Assembly (NCBI GenBank): GCA_022791475.1
Contig: JAAVZD010000020.1
Span: forward strand, 1 to 56,095
Length of the DNA stretch: 56,095 bases
Source: Clostridia bacterium
GTDB taxonomy: Bacteria > Bacillota_A > Clostridia > TANB77 > CAG-508
Reading direction: 5' to 3'
Each line of letters opens with the position of its first letter. Within the stretch, counting starts at the first letter, position 1. Made by a program: the position numbers and the translations under genes. Below the pieces are notes generated by a model. It was given only the letters and a program-made list of their open reading frames with translations, was not told where the DNA came from and did not search any database. Positions 16,520 through 23,818 of this stretch are shown here, piece by piece.

Positions 16520-16692
16520 ACTAATAGAGAAAATATTTATATATTTTCGAAATTGGAGTAGTCAAGCCATAAGTTGACAATTAAAAAGTTGGTGTATCCT
16601 ACCATAAGTGGAATGAAAAATTTGGAGTATCCAAGCCATAAGTTGGAATAAAAAAAGCATACAGGGGGGCAAGAAGTCCCTCTGTATTTTAT
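16520..16692 (+). ncRNA. candidate small RNA with three tandem hairpins
   Basis: The 461-base gap before the OGG gene holds a promoter, three similar units starting at 16553, 16589 and 16622 (period 36 and 33), and a terminator. Each unit reads TTGGAGTA or TTGGTGTA, then a small stem-loop with CCATAAG in the loop, then an A-rich linker. The stem is GTCAA/TTGAC in unit 1 and TCCAA/TTGGA in unit 3 around the same GCCATAAG loop, a covarying pair; unit 2 keeps only TCC/GGA. No coding potential is evident. The family is not one I recognise. Confidence 0.6.
16659..16690 (+). terminator. Rho-independent terminator of the candidate small RNA
   Basis: ATACAGGGGGG and the CCCTCTGTAT arm around a CAAGAAGT loop, followed by TTTT. 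Confidence 0.75.
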
Positions 16693-16815
16693 TAGAAGAA
16701 AAATGTAAGGAATATAATAGCAAGGATTGATAAAACAACGTAAATCTATTGAAAAACGTTCTTAAATAATGTAAACTATAATTATAGGAAACAATAAATA
16801 AAAGGTAGTGAAAAA

Positions 16816-17682
16816 ATGAAAGAACAACAATATATTTTAAAAAATGCACAATCATTTGAATTAAAAGACATATTTGACTGTGGTCAATGTTTTAGATGGA
16901 ATAAAGAAATAGATGGTAGTTATATAGGGGTATTTGGAAATAATGTACTAAATGTTTCTAAACAAGGAAAAGATGTAATATTTAAAGGTATTTGTGAAGA
17001 AAATATAGAAACTACTTGTAAAAAATACTTTGACTTAGATAGAAGCTATGAAGAAATAAAAGAAAAGCTTTCAAAAATAGATAAGCATATGAAAGAAAGT
17101 ATAGAATATGGAAGCGGAATAAGGATACTAAACCAAGACCTATGGGAAACAATAATATCATTTATAATATCTGCAAACAACAACATTCCAAGAATAAAAG
17201 GAATAATTGAAAGAATATCTAAAAAATATGGTAATGAAATTATATATAATGGAAAAAGTTACTATACATTTCCAACAGTAGAACAACTATCAAATGTAAC
17301 AGTAGAAGATTTAAGAAGTTTAGGCTTAGGATTTAGAGACATAAGAGTATATGAAACAACACATATGATATTAGATAAAAAAGTAGATTTAAAAGAATTA
17401 GAACAAGAAAAAGATTTCAATAAAGTAAGAGAAACACTACTTACCTTATCAGGAGTAGGACCAAAAGTAGCAGACTGTATATTACTATTTTCTACACTAA
17501 AAAGATGGGAAGCCTTTCCAATAGATGTGTGGGTAAGGCGTGTAATGAATGAACTATACATACAAAATGAAGATGAAACAAAAGTAAACAAAACACAAAT
17601 AGAAAAAATAGCAAAAGAAAAGTTCGGAAATTTAGCAGGAATAGCCCAACAATACCTATTCTACTGGAAACGCGAAGCCTAA
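16816..17682 (+). CDS. 8-oxoguanine DNA glycosylase/AP lyase (OGG1 family)
   Basis: A 288-residue base-excision repair enzyme. The N-terminal OGG_N domain contains FDCGQCFRWNKEIDGSYIGV. The helix-hairpin-helix GPD motif runs LLTLSGVGPKVADCILLFS, with the catalytic Lys at about 217, and FPIDVWVRRVMNEL supplies the catalytic Asp at about 236. It removes 8-oxoguanine and cuts the abasic site. It sits upstream of addB, another repair gene. AAAGGTAG lies upstream of the ATG, and a GGGAC-type repeat begins one base after the stop codon. Confidence 0.92.
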   Translation: MKEQQYILKNAQSFELKDIFDCGQCFRWNKEIDGSYIGVFGNNVLNVSKQGKDVIFKGICEENIETTCKKYFDLDRSYEEIKEKLSKIDKHMKESIEYGSGIRILNQDLWETIISFIISANNNIPRIKGIIERISKKYGNEIIYNGKSYYTFPTVEQLSNVTVEDLRSLGLGFRDIRVYETTHMILDKKVDLKELEQEKDFNKVRETLLTLSGVGPKVADCILLFSTLKRWEAFPIDVWVRRVMNELYIQNEDETKVNKTQIEKIAKEKFGNLAGIAQQYLFYWKREA

Positions 17683-17683
17683 C

Positions 17684-17730
17684 TTCCCATTGGGGACGTT
17701 TCCTAATGGAGTATCTGTCCATAATGGGAA
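17684..17730 (+). repeat. GGGAC-family palindrome, copy 1
   Basis: TTCCCATTGGGGAC ... GTCCATAATGGGAA. The outer arms pair with mismatches and enclose a small inner stem. It is about 80 per cent identical to the element at 31751-31797. Confidence 0.7.
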
Positions 17731-17753
17731 AATGAAAAGAAGGAGCAAAGAAA

Positions 17754-20700
17754 ATGAGCCTACGTTTAATATGTGGTAGAAGCGGAACTGGTAAAAGCGA
17801 GTTTTGCTTAAATGAAACAATAGAAAAATTAAACAATCAAAATAAAATATATATAATAACCCCAGAACAATTTTCTTATTCAGTAGAAAAAAAGCTAATA
17901 GATAAGCAAGAAACTGGGGCTATTATTAATGCAGAAGTATTAACTTTTAAACGTATGGCACATAGGGTGGAGCAAGAAGTAGGTAAAACTATTAACACTA
18001 ATTTATCAAAAAGTGGAAAAGCAATGCTTATTTATAGCATATTGGTGGAAAACAAAAAGAACTTAAAATTTTTGGGTAAGGCAGAACAAAATATAGACTT
18101 AATAGATACAGCATTAACAGAGTTTAAGAAACATAGTATAACAGTAAAAAATTTAAAAGAAGTAACTAATAATGAAGAAGACAAATATTTAAAAGAAAAA
18201 TTAAAAGACCTAAGCATAATTTACGAAAAATTCGAAGAAAAAATAAGTGGTAAATTATTAGACGAAAATGATGTACTTACAATACTTGCTAAAAACTTAG
18301 AAAAAACAAATATGTTTAAAGATTGCACAATTTATATAGATGAATTTACAGGTTACACAAAACAAGAATATAAATTAATTGAAACATTATTAAAAACAGC
18401 AAAGCAAATAAATATAACAGTTACAACAGATAATTTAGATTTAGGCACAAACCCAGACACAGACATATTCTATTCAAACAAACAAACAGCAGATAAGCTA
18501 TTATACTTAGCAAGAAAAAACAATATAGAATGTGAAAAAACAAGCTTTTTAGAAAAAAAATATAGATATAAATCACTAGAATTAGATCACATAGAAAAAA
18601 GTTTATATACAATACCATATAATACATATAAAGAAGAAGTAAAAAATATCAGCTTATTTTTAGCATCAAATCAATATTCAGAAATAGAAAATGTAGCAAA
18701 AGAAATTATAAAACTTGTAAAAAATAAAAAATACAGATATAGAGAAATATCAATAATTACAAAGAACTTACCTAATTACGCAAGCTTAATAAAAGCAATA
18801 TTTAAAAACTACGACATACCAGTTTTTATAGATGAGAAAAAAGAACTTAGCCAAAATATATTTATGAAATATATAATAAGTATATTAGATATATATGCTA
18901 AAAGTTGGTCTTACGATTCTATTATAAATTATATAAAAACAGGTTTTTTAAGAATTGACAATGATGAAATATATATGCTAGAAAATTATACTAAAAAATG
19001 GGGAATTAAAGGTTCAAAATGGTATACAGGAGAATGGAACTTTGAAGAAGTATCAGAAGAAAATAAAGAAAAAATAGAAAGAATACAAACATTAAGAAAA
19101 CAAATAATTACACCACTTGTAAAATTAAGAGAAAAAATAAATGAAAACAAAACAGTAAGTGGAATTACTAAAAAGATATATGAATTTTTAATAGAAAATG
19201 AAATAGATAAAATATTACTTGAAAAGAAAGAAAAACTAGAAGAACAAAACTATATAGAAATTGCAAATGAACAAGAGCTTGCCTGGAATATTATGGTAGA
19301 AGTTTTTGATGAGTTAACTTCAATATTTGGAGAAGAAAAAATTAGTTTTGAAAAATATATGAACTTAGTTATGGTAGGCTTAAATAAAAGCGGGCTAGGA
19401 AGAATACCTCAAACCAGCGACCAAGTAATAGTAGGGGATATTGAAAGAAGTAGAACCCATAAAGTAAAGGCAGTATTTATATTAGGAATGAATGATGGTG
19501 TATTTCCAAGTGTTAATAAAAATGAGGGATTTTTAGGAGATAAAGACAGAGAAAAACTAAAAGAAAAAGGAATAGAATTAGCAAAAGGCACATTAGAAAT
19601 GCTATATGAAGATAACTTCGCAATATATAAGGCGTTTACAACAGCAGAAGAAAAGCTATTTTTATCATATACATCTTCAAATTTAGAGGGAGGAACATTA
19701 AGACCTTCAATATTAATAACAAAAATAAAAAGGCTTTTTCCTAACCTAATAGAAGAAAGCGATATGGTAGATAGCAAAGAAGAAATTATTAATAAATCAC
19801 AAACCTTTGAACTATTAATAGAAAAACTAAGAAATTGGAAAGAAGGAGAAGAGCTTGAAAATGCTTGGATAGAAGTGTACAAATATTTTTCAGAAAATGA
19901 AGAATGGAAATATAAACTAGAAGGTGCAGTAAAGGCACTAAATTATACAAACACACCTGAAAATATATCAAAAGAAAATATAGAAAAATTATATGGAAAT
20001 ACTTTAAATACAACAGTATCAAGGCTAGAACAATATAAATCTTGTCCATTTTCATATTACTTAAAATATGGCTTGAAATTACATGAAAGCGATAATTTTA
20101 AAGTACAAATGGTAGATACAGGTAATTTTATGCATGAAGTAATAGATAGCTTCTTTAACATTGTAAGGCAAAGGCAAATAAGTATAAAAGAAATATCTGA
20201 AAAAGAAACCGAGGAAATTATAAATGAAATAATAGAGGAAAAATTACAAATTACAAAAAACTACATTTTTACAAGTACAGATAAATACAAAGTATTAACA
20301 AGAAGGTTAAAAAGAGTAATTTTAAAATCTATGAAATATATTTTAGAAAGCTTAAAAGATAGTGATTTTGAAGTATTCGCAAATGAATTAGAATTCAAAA
20401 AAGGCAAAGCATATGAGCCAATAAGACTCAACCTAGAAGATGGCAAAAAAGTAGAAATAACAGGAAAAATTGATAGAGTAGATTTAGCAAAAACAGCGGA
20501 TGGAAATTATATAAGAATAATTGACTACAAATCTTCAGTTAAAAACATAGATTTAAATGAAGTATATGCAGGACTTCAACTTCAACTACTAACATACCTA
20601 GATGCAACTTGTAAAATAGAAGAAATGCTACCAGCAGGGGTATTATATTTTAACCTAATAGACCCAATAATTAAGTCAGATAAGTATATGACAGATGAGC

Positions 20701-21113
20701 AAATAGAGCTAGAATTAAAGAAAAAATTCAAAATGAATGGAATAATTTTAGCAGACGTAAAAGTTGTAAAAATGATGGATAAGAAGCTAGAAACAGGAGC
20801 CTCAAACGTAATTTCAGCATATATAGATAAGGAAGGCAACCTAAGCAAAAAGTCAAATGCAGTAACAAAAGAGCAATTTGAAGATTTACAAAAATATACC
20901 GCAAAAATAATAAAAGAAATTTCACAAGAAATATTAAGCGGAGATATAAGCCTAAAGCCATATTATAATACAAAAACAAAGAAAAAACCATGTGACTACT
21001 GCGAGTACAAATCTATTTGTCAATTTGATGTAGGTAAAAATGGAAATAATTATAATTATATTTCTAAAATGGAGAAAGATGAGATATTGGAGAAAATAAA
21101 AAATGTCAAATAA
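17754..21113 (+). CDS. addB: ATP-dependent helicase/nuclease subunit B
   Basis: A 1119-residue AddB. The N-terminus has the Walker A-like CGRSGTGKSE and the IYIITPEQFSYSVEKKLID segment typical of AddB. The C-terminal nuclease domain has the iron-sulphur Cys pattern: one Cys in YKSCPFSYYLKYGL (about residue 763) and three in the KKPCDYCEYKSICQF tail. The RecB-type nuclease motif is IIDYKSS near 924. AddAB resects double-strand breaks up to a Chi site for recombination. addA is not next to it here. The last codons overlap the beginning of the small-peptide module repeat (21101). Confidence 0.93.
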   Translation: MSLRLICGRSGTGKSEFCLNETIEKLNNQNKIYIITPEQFSYSVEKKLIDKQETGAIINAEVLTFKRMAHRVEQEVGKTINTNLSKSGKAMLIYSILVENKKNLKFLGKAEQNIDLIDTALTEFKKHSITVKNLKEVTNNEEDKYLKEKLKDLSIIYEKFEEKISGKLLDENDVLTILAKNLEKTNMFKDCTIYIDEFTGYTKQEYKLIETLLKTAKQINITVTTDNLDLGTNPDTDIFYSNKQTADKLLYLARKNNIECEKTSFLEKKYRYKSLELDHIEKSLYTIPYNTYKEEVKNISLFLASNQYSEIENVAKEIIKLVKNKKYRYREISIITKNLPNYASLIKAIFKNYDIPVFIDEKKELSQNIFMKYIISILDIYAKSWSYDSIINYIKTGFLRIDNDEIYMLENYTKKWGIKGSKWYTGEWNFEEVSEENKEKIERIQTLRKQIITPLVKLREKINENKTVSGITKKIYEFLIENEIDKILLEKKEKLEEQNYIEIANEQELAWNIMVEVFDELTSIFGEEKISFEKYMNLVMVGLNKSGLGRIPQTSDQVIVGDIERSRTHKVKAVFILGMNDGVFPSVNKNEGFLGDKDREKLKEKGIELAKGTLEMLYEDNFAIYKAFTTAEEKLFLSYTSSNLEGGTLRPSILITKIKRLFPNLIEESDMVDSKEEIINKSQTFELLIEKLRNWKEGEELENAWIEVYKYFSENEEWKYKLEGAVKALNYTNTPENISKENIEKLYGNTLNTTVSRLEQYKSCPFSYYLKYGLKLHESDNFKVQMVDTGNFMHEVIDSFFNIVRQRQISIKEISEKETEEIINEIIEEKLQITKNYIFTSTDKYKVLTRRLKRVILKSMKYILESLKDSDFEVFANELEFKKGKAYEPIRLNLEDGKKVEITGKIDRVDLAKTADGNYIRIIDYKSSVKNIDLNEVYAGLQLQLLTYLDATCKIEEMLPAGVLYFNLIDPIIKSDKYMTDEQIELELKKKFKMNGIILADVKVVKMMDKKLETGASNVISAYIDKEGNLSKKSNAVTKEQFEDLQKYTAKIIKEISQEILSGDISLKPYYNTKTKKKPCDYCEYKSICQFDVGKNGNNYNYISKMEKDEILEKIKNVK

Positions 21114-21166
21114 TAAGAACGTTTGTCGAAAGTATAGAAAAATAAATATACATAATGTATAATAAA

Positions 21167-21198
21167 ACCACCTTTTGCCGAAAAGGTAGAAAGGAGGT
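21167..21198 (+). promoter_or_regulatory. leader hairpin/SD-sequestering element, copy 1
   Basis: ACCACCTTTT (21167-21176) can pair with AAAAGGT (21181-21187) in a tight hairpin, or with the Shine-Dalgarno AAAGGAGGT (21190-21198) at 8 of 9 positions. Two exclusive folds over a ribosome binding site suggest translational control. TATAAT at 21158-21163 is the likely -10 of the sense transcript, with a weak -35 (TAGAAA). Confidence 0.6.
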
Positions 21199-21205
21199 AA
21201 TCGTC

Positions 21206-21274
21206 TTGAGTAGAATACTAAAGATATTGTCATTAATACTTATTTACTTAATACTTAAAGAATTTGACAGATAA
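21206..21274 (+). CDS. 22-residue hydrophobic peptide (candidate type I toxin), copy 1
   Basis: TTG start seven bases after AAAGGAGGT. The peptide begins MSRILKILSL, continues ILIYLI and ends LKEFDR: two basic residues, a hydrophobic stretch long enough to insert in a membrane, then a charged tail. The paralogue at 22367 differs in ten residues but keeps every hydrophobic position and the EFD motif. Size, composition and context resemble membrane toxins of type I systems (TisB, Fst, TxpA classes), though I recognise no match to a named family. Toxicity is inference. Confidence 0.7.
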   Translation: MSRILKILSLILIYLILKEFDR

Positions 21275-21278
21275 GGAA

Positions 21279-21306
21279 AATCCCCTAGTACAGCCACTAG
21301 GGGATT
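21279..21306 (+). terminator. terminator of peptide mRNA, copy 1
   Basis: AATCCCCTAG and CTAGGGGATT around TACAGCCA. A short T-run follows on each strand, so it may terminate both convergent transcripts. Confidence 0.75.
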
Positions 21307-21353
21307 TCATTTCGCCTTGAATAACTTTTTTAGCAATTTTCATTGCTAAATAT

Positions 21354-21382
21354 AATATATAATATTTTCCAACATTTGTCAA
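21354..21382 (-). promoter_or_regulatory. antisense promoter, copy 1
   Basis: On the minus strand: TTGACA (21377-21382), 17-base spacer, TATATT (21354-21359). The transcript would start near 21347 and run towards the peptide gene. Identical -35 and -10 boxes occur in copy 2, with only one change in the spacer. Confidence 0.75.
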
Positions 21383-21463
21383 CCAAAAAATAAGAAATAT
21401 TATTTAAATCTTGTGAATTGCAATAATAATATGATAATATATATTAAAAGGAAGGAGAGGCAA

Positions 21464-22246
21464 ATGATAGATTTATCAAATGAAAATATAGTACATATTC
21501 AAGATGGAGACATAGAATACTTGCAATTTAGAAAATTATTAGAATATAAAGATAAAGTTATTCACTGTTATACAACAAGAAGCGATGACTACAAAATAGA
21601 CAATGGTGTAAATTATAAGAAATTATATAATAGTTTAAATTTAGATTATAATAAATTAGTAAAAATAAAAGAACAAATACATAGTAATTATGTTGAAATA
21701 ATAGAGAGTGAAGAAGTAAAACCAGATAAAGTAGATGGACTTATAACAGATAAAAAAGGCATCTCATTTTCACTAAGGTTTGCTGATTGTACGCCAATTT
21801 ATTTATATGACCCAGTAAAAAATGTAATAGGAGATATTCATTCGGGTTGGAAAGGAACAGTAGGAAAAATTGCTCAGGTAGCAGTAAAGAAAATGCAAGA
21901 AGAATATAATTCAAAGCCCGAAGACATTATTTGCTGTATAGGACCAGCAATAGGAAAATGCCATTTTGAAGTAGATGAAGATGTAAAAAATATTTTTGAA
22001 AACACTTTTTCATATATGAATATAAACGATAAAATAATAGAAAAAGGAGAATTAAAAGAAGGAAAGCAAAAATATTTTATAGATACAAACTTAATAAATA
22101 AAACTATGTTAGAAGACATTGGATTACTAAAAGAAAATATAATAGAAAGTAATATATGTACAGTATGCAATAAAGATGTATTGCATTCATATAGAGTAGA
22201 TAGAGAAAACGCAGGAAGAAATACAGCAATTATATCATTAATTTAG
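21464..22246 (+). CDS. pgeF: peptidoglycan editing factor/purine nucleoside phosphorylase-like laccase-domain protein
   Basis: A 260-residue YfiH/PgeF-family protein (Cu-oxidase_4, or multicopper polyphenol oxidase domain). Hallmarks are FSLRFADCTPIYLYDP (metal Cys), GDIHSGWKGTVGK (His), CIGPAIGKCHFEVDEDV (Cys/His) and CTVCNKDVLHSYR. Family members have been reported to act on nucleosides or to edit peptidoglycan precursors. The ATG at 21464 follows GGAAGGAGAGG; the upstream in-frame ATG at 21413 lacks a ribosome binding site. It is flanked on both sides by the small-peptide modules. Confidence 0.9.
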   Translation: MIDLSNENIVHIQDGDIEYLQFRKLLEYKDKVIHCYTTRSDDYKIDNGVNYKKLYNSLNLDYNKLVKIKEQIHSNYVEIIESEEVKPDKVDGLITDKKGISFSLRFADCTPIYLYDPVKNVIGDIHSGWKGTVGKIAQVAVKKMQEEYNSKPEDIICCIGPAIGKCHFEVDEDVKNIFENTFSYMNINDKIIEKGELKEGKQKYFIDTNLINKTMLEDIGLLKENIIESNICTVCNKDVLHSYRVDRENAGRNTAIISLI

Positions 22247-22327
22247 AAGTAAATAAAAGTTAAATGTCAAATAATAAGAACGTTTGTCGAAGGTATAGAA
22301 AAATAAATTCACATAATGTATAACAAA

Positions 22328-22359
22328 ACCACCTTTTACCGAAAAGGTAGAAAGGAGGT
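22328..22359 (+). promoter_or_regulatory. leader hairpin/SD-sequestering element, copy 2
   Basis: ACCACCTTTT, ACCG loop and AAAAGGT, followed by AAAGGAGGT. The stem is unchanged from copy 1 and only the loop base differs, in keeping with a functional RNA fold. Confidence 0.6.
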
Positions 22360-22366
22360 AATAGTT

Positions 22367-22435
22367 GTGAGTAAAATACATAAGATAATAGCCTTAATAA
22401 TGCTTTACTTAATAATTAGAGAATTTGACAAATAA
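22367..22435 (+). CDS. 22-residue hydrophobic peptide (candidate type I toxin), copy 2
   Basis: GTG start seven bases after AAAGGAGGT. The peptide begins MSKIHKIIAL, continues IMLYLI and ends IREFDK. Compared with copy 1, changes are conservative (R/K, L/I, K/R), which points to selection on the peptide. Same length, same spacing and same terminator position. It is too short for routine gene callers. Confidence 0.7.
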   Translation: MSKIHKIIALIMLYLIIREFDK

Positions 22436-22438
22436 GGC

Positions 22439-22472
22439 AACTCCCCTAGTCTAGCCACTAGGGGAGTTTTTT
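22439..22472 (+). terminator. terminator of peptide mRNA, copy 2
   Basis: AACTCCCCTAG and CTAGGGGAGTT, then T6. Against copy 1 the base of the stem has changed in a paired way, so the hairpin is conserved as structure. Confidence 0.85.
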
Positions 22473-22515
22473 AGTTATGAGCAACTTTTTTAAAGCAATT
22501 TTCATTGCTAAATAT

Positions 22516-22544
22516 AATATACAATATTTTCCAACATTTGTCAA
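22516..22544 (-). promoter_or_regulatory. antisense promoter, copy 2
   Basis: On the minus strand: TTGACA (22539-22544), 17-base spacer, TATATT (22516-22521). It would drive an RNA convergent on, and complementary to, the 3' part of the peptide mRNA. Confidence 0.75.
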
Positions 22545-22611
22545 TTATAATTTTGAAGAATTATATCACATAGTTAGGAAATAATACAGTTTAGTAAGAA
22601 AAAAATTATAA

Positions 22612-22712
22612 TGTACGGGAGATTATTTCTTAGCTGTTCGAGCGATAGTGAGTTACAGATAAGTTATGCGTTAGTGTAATCGCCCACACTTCGAAGGAAT
22701 TACCCTAAATTA
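22612..22712 (+). repeat. type B GTAGGGG-family repeat with an internal insertion
   Basis: GTACGGGAGATTA ... TAATCGCCCACACTTCG, then AAGGAATTACCCTAAATT. The outer stem GGGAGATTA/TAATCGCCC and the CTTCGAAG box are typical. About 50 bases in the loop (including AGCTGTTCGAGCG and AGTTACAG arms) look like a second small palindrome inserted into the first. Confidence 0.6.
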
Positions 22713-22731
22713 ATATTATATTTAACCAACC

Positions 22732-22760
22732 TTGAAAAAATAATACATATGTAGTAAAAT
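22732..22760 (+). promoter_or_regulatory. promoter of the S66 peptidase gene
   Basis: TTGAAA, 17-base spacer, TAAAAT, 27 bases before the start codon. Confidence 0.7.
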
Positions 22761-22787
22761 AATCAAAAAGAAAGTGAAGGAAAATAT

Positions 22788-23699
22788 ATGATAGCAAATA
22801 GATTAGAAAAGAAAGACAGAATAGGAATAATAGCACCATCTTCTCCAGTTACAGAAGAAAAGTTAGAAGATATAAATAATTCAATAACACTAATGGAAGC
22901 ATCAGGTTTTGAAATAGTATTTGGAAAAAATGTATTTAAAAATACTTTAGGATATGGAGCAACTGCAAAAGAGAAAGCAGAAGATATAAATAGCATGTTT
23001 GCAAATCCAGAAATCAAGGGGGTATTTTGTGCTACAGGTGGAGCAAATTCAAACTCTACTTTTGAATATTTAGATTATGAACTAATAAAGCAAAATCCTA
23101 AAATAATATGTGGTTTTAGTGATTCAACATCAATTCTAAATATGATATCAGAAAAAACAGGACTTGTTACATTCAACGGTTCAACATTTAAAGCTTTAAC
23201 TTCATGGGAAACAGAATATAGCTATAAACAAATTATAAATAAATTCGTATTAGGTAAAACAGAATTAGCTGAAGAAGATGATGAATTTTATTCTATAAAA
23301 GAAGGTATAGCAGAAGGAAAACTAATAGGCGGAAATTTATCACTTACAGCAAATTTATGCTCTGGGACATATAGTATAGATTTTACAGATAAAATACTGT
23401 TTATAGAAGAACTAGCATTTGAAACAGACGCAGAAATGGCAAGCAACTGTTTATACAAAATGAAACAAAATGGAGTATTTGATAAAATAAAAGGAATATG
23501 GGTAGGAAATTATGAAGGAGGAGTACCATTAGAAAAAATATTATTAGATACTTTAGAAGGAGACTACAATTTTCCTATAATAAAATCAAATAACTTTGGA
23601 CACACAGATAGAAAAATGGTAATACCAATAGGAACAAAGGCCAGAATAGATACAAATAAAAAAATAAAAATAGAATTATTAGAAAATTGTGTAAGCTAA
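22788..23699 (+). CDS. S66 family serine peptidase (LD-carboxypeptidase/MccF-like)
   Basis: A 303-residue S66 peptidase. The N-terminus KKDRIGIIAPSSPVTEEKL is typical. The nucleophile elbow is GVFCATGGANSNSTFEYLDY, with GGxNS as in the MccF-like subgroup rather than GGYGS as in LdcA. Catalytic Glu and His are expected in LFIEELAFETDAEM and KSNNFGHTDRKMVIPIG. LdcA-type members trim the peptidoglycan tetrapeptide; MccF-type members cleave microcin C-like aminoacyl nucleotides. The choice between them is open. There is no signal peptide, so it is cytoplasmic. Confidence 0.87.
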   Translation: MIANRLEKKDRIGIIAPSSPVTEEKLEDINNSITLMEASGFEIVFGKNVFKNTLGYGATAKEKAEDINSMFANPEIKGVFCATGGANSNSTFEYLDYELIKQNPKIICGFSDSTSILNMISEKTGLVTFNGSTFKALTSWETEYSYKQIINKFVLGKTELAEEDDEFYSIKEGIAEGKLIGGNLSLTANLCSGTYSIDFTDKILFIEELAFETDAEMASNCLYKMKQNGVFDKIKGIWVGNYEGGVPLEKILLDTLEGDYNFPIIKSNNFGHTDRKMVIPIGTKARIDTNKKIKIELLENCVS

Positions 23700-23710
23700 T
23701 AAAATTTTAA

Positions 23711-23739
23711 TTGACACAAAAATATATTAAATATATAAT
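23711..23739 (+). promoter_or_regulatory. promoter of the CorC/HlyC gene
   Basis: TTGACA, 17-base spacer, TATAAT; both boxes match consensus exactly. Confidence 0.8.
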
Positions 23740-23818
23740 AAAAACAACAAATAAAGGATAGAATATAATATAATAATAAAAACAAGAATATAAAAACTGA
23801 GAGGAAGGAAATTATTAT

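Larger units (their letters stand above)
21101..21382 (+). repeat. small-peptide/antisense module, copy 1 (candidate type I toxin-antitoxin)
   Basis: A 282-base unit repeated at 22262-22544. In order it holds: a conserved leader (21115-21198), a 22-codon ORF (21206-21274), a terminator (21279-21306), a small stem AGCAAT/ATTGCT (21332-21347) and a promoter on the minus strand (21354-21382). The leader differs from the other copy at about 5 of 90 positions, fewer than the ORF (about 14 of 69). Its 5' boundary lies within the last codons of addB. Confidence 0.75.
22262..22544 (+). repeat. small-peptide/antisense module, copy 2 (candidate type I toxin-antitoxin)
   Basis: A 283-base near-duplicate of 21101-21382 with the same order of parts. 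It begins AAATGTCAAATAATAAG, which in copy 1 includes the last codons and stop of addB although no addB precedes it here. It lies 15 bases after the pgeF stop. Confidence 0.75.

Noticed and set aside
16553..16655. Three spaced near-repeats that could be a small CRISPR array
   Set aside because: The units are contiguous with a 33-36 base period, the conserved parts are hairpins and linkers, there are no unique spacers of even length and no cas genes.
21115..21128. AAGAACGTTTGTCG as a LexA (SOS) box for the small-peptide module
   Set aside because: Only the GAAC half and part of the GT half match the Gram-positive consensus CGAAC-N4-GTTCG. Conservation in both copies is not informative because the whole leader is conserved.
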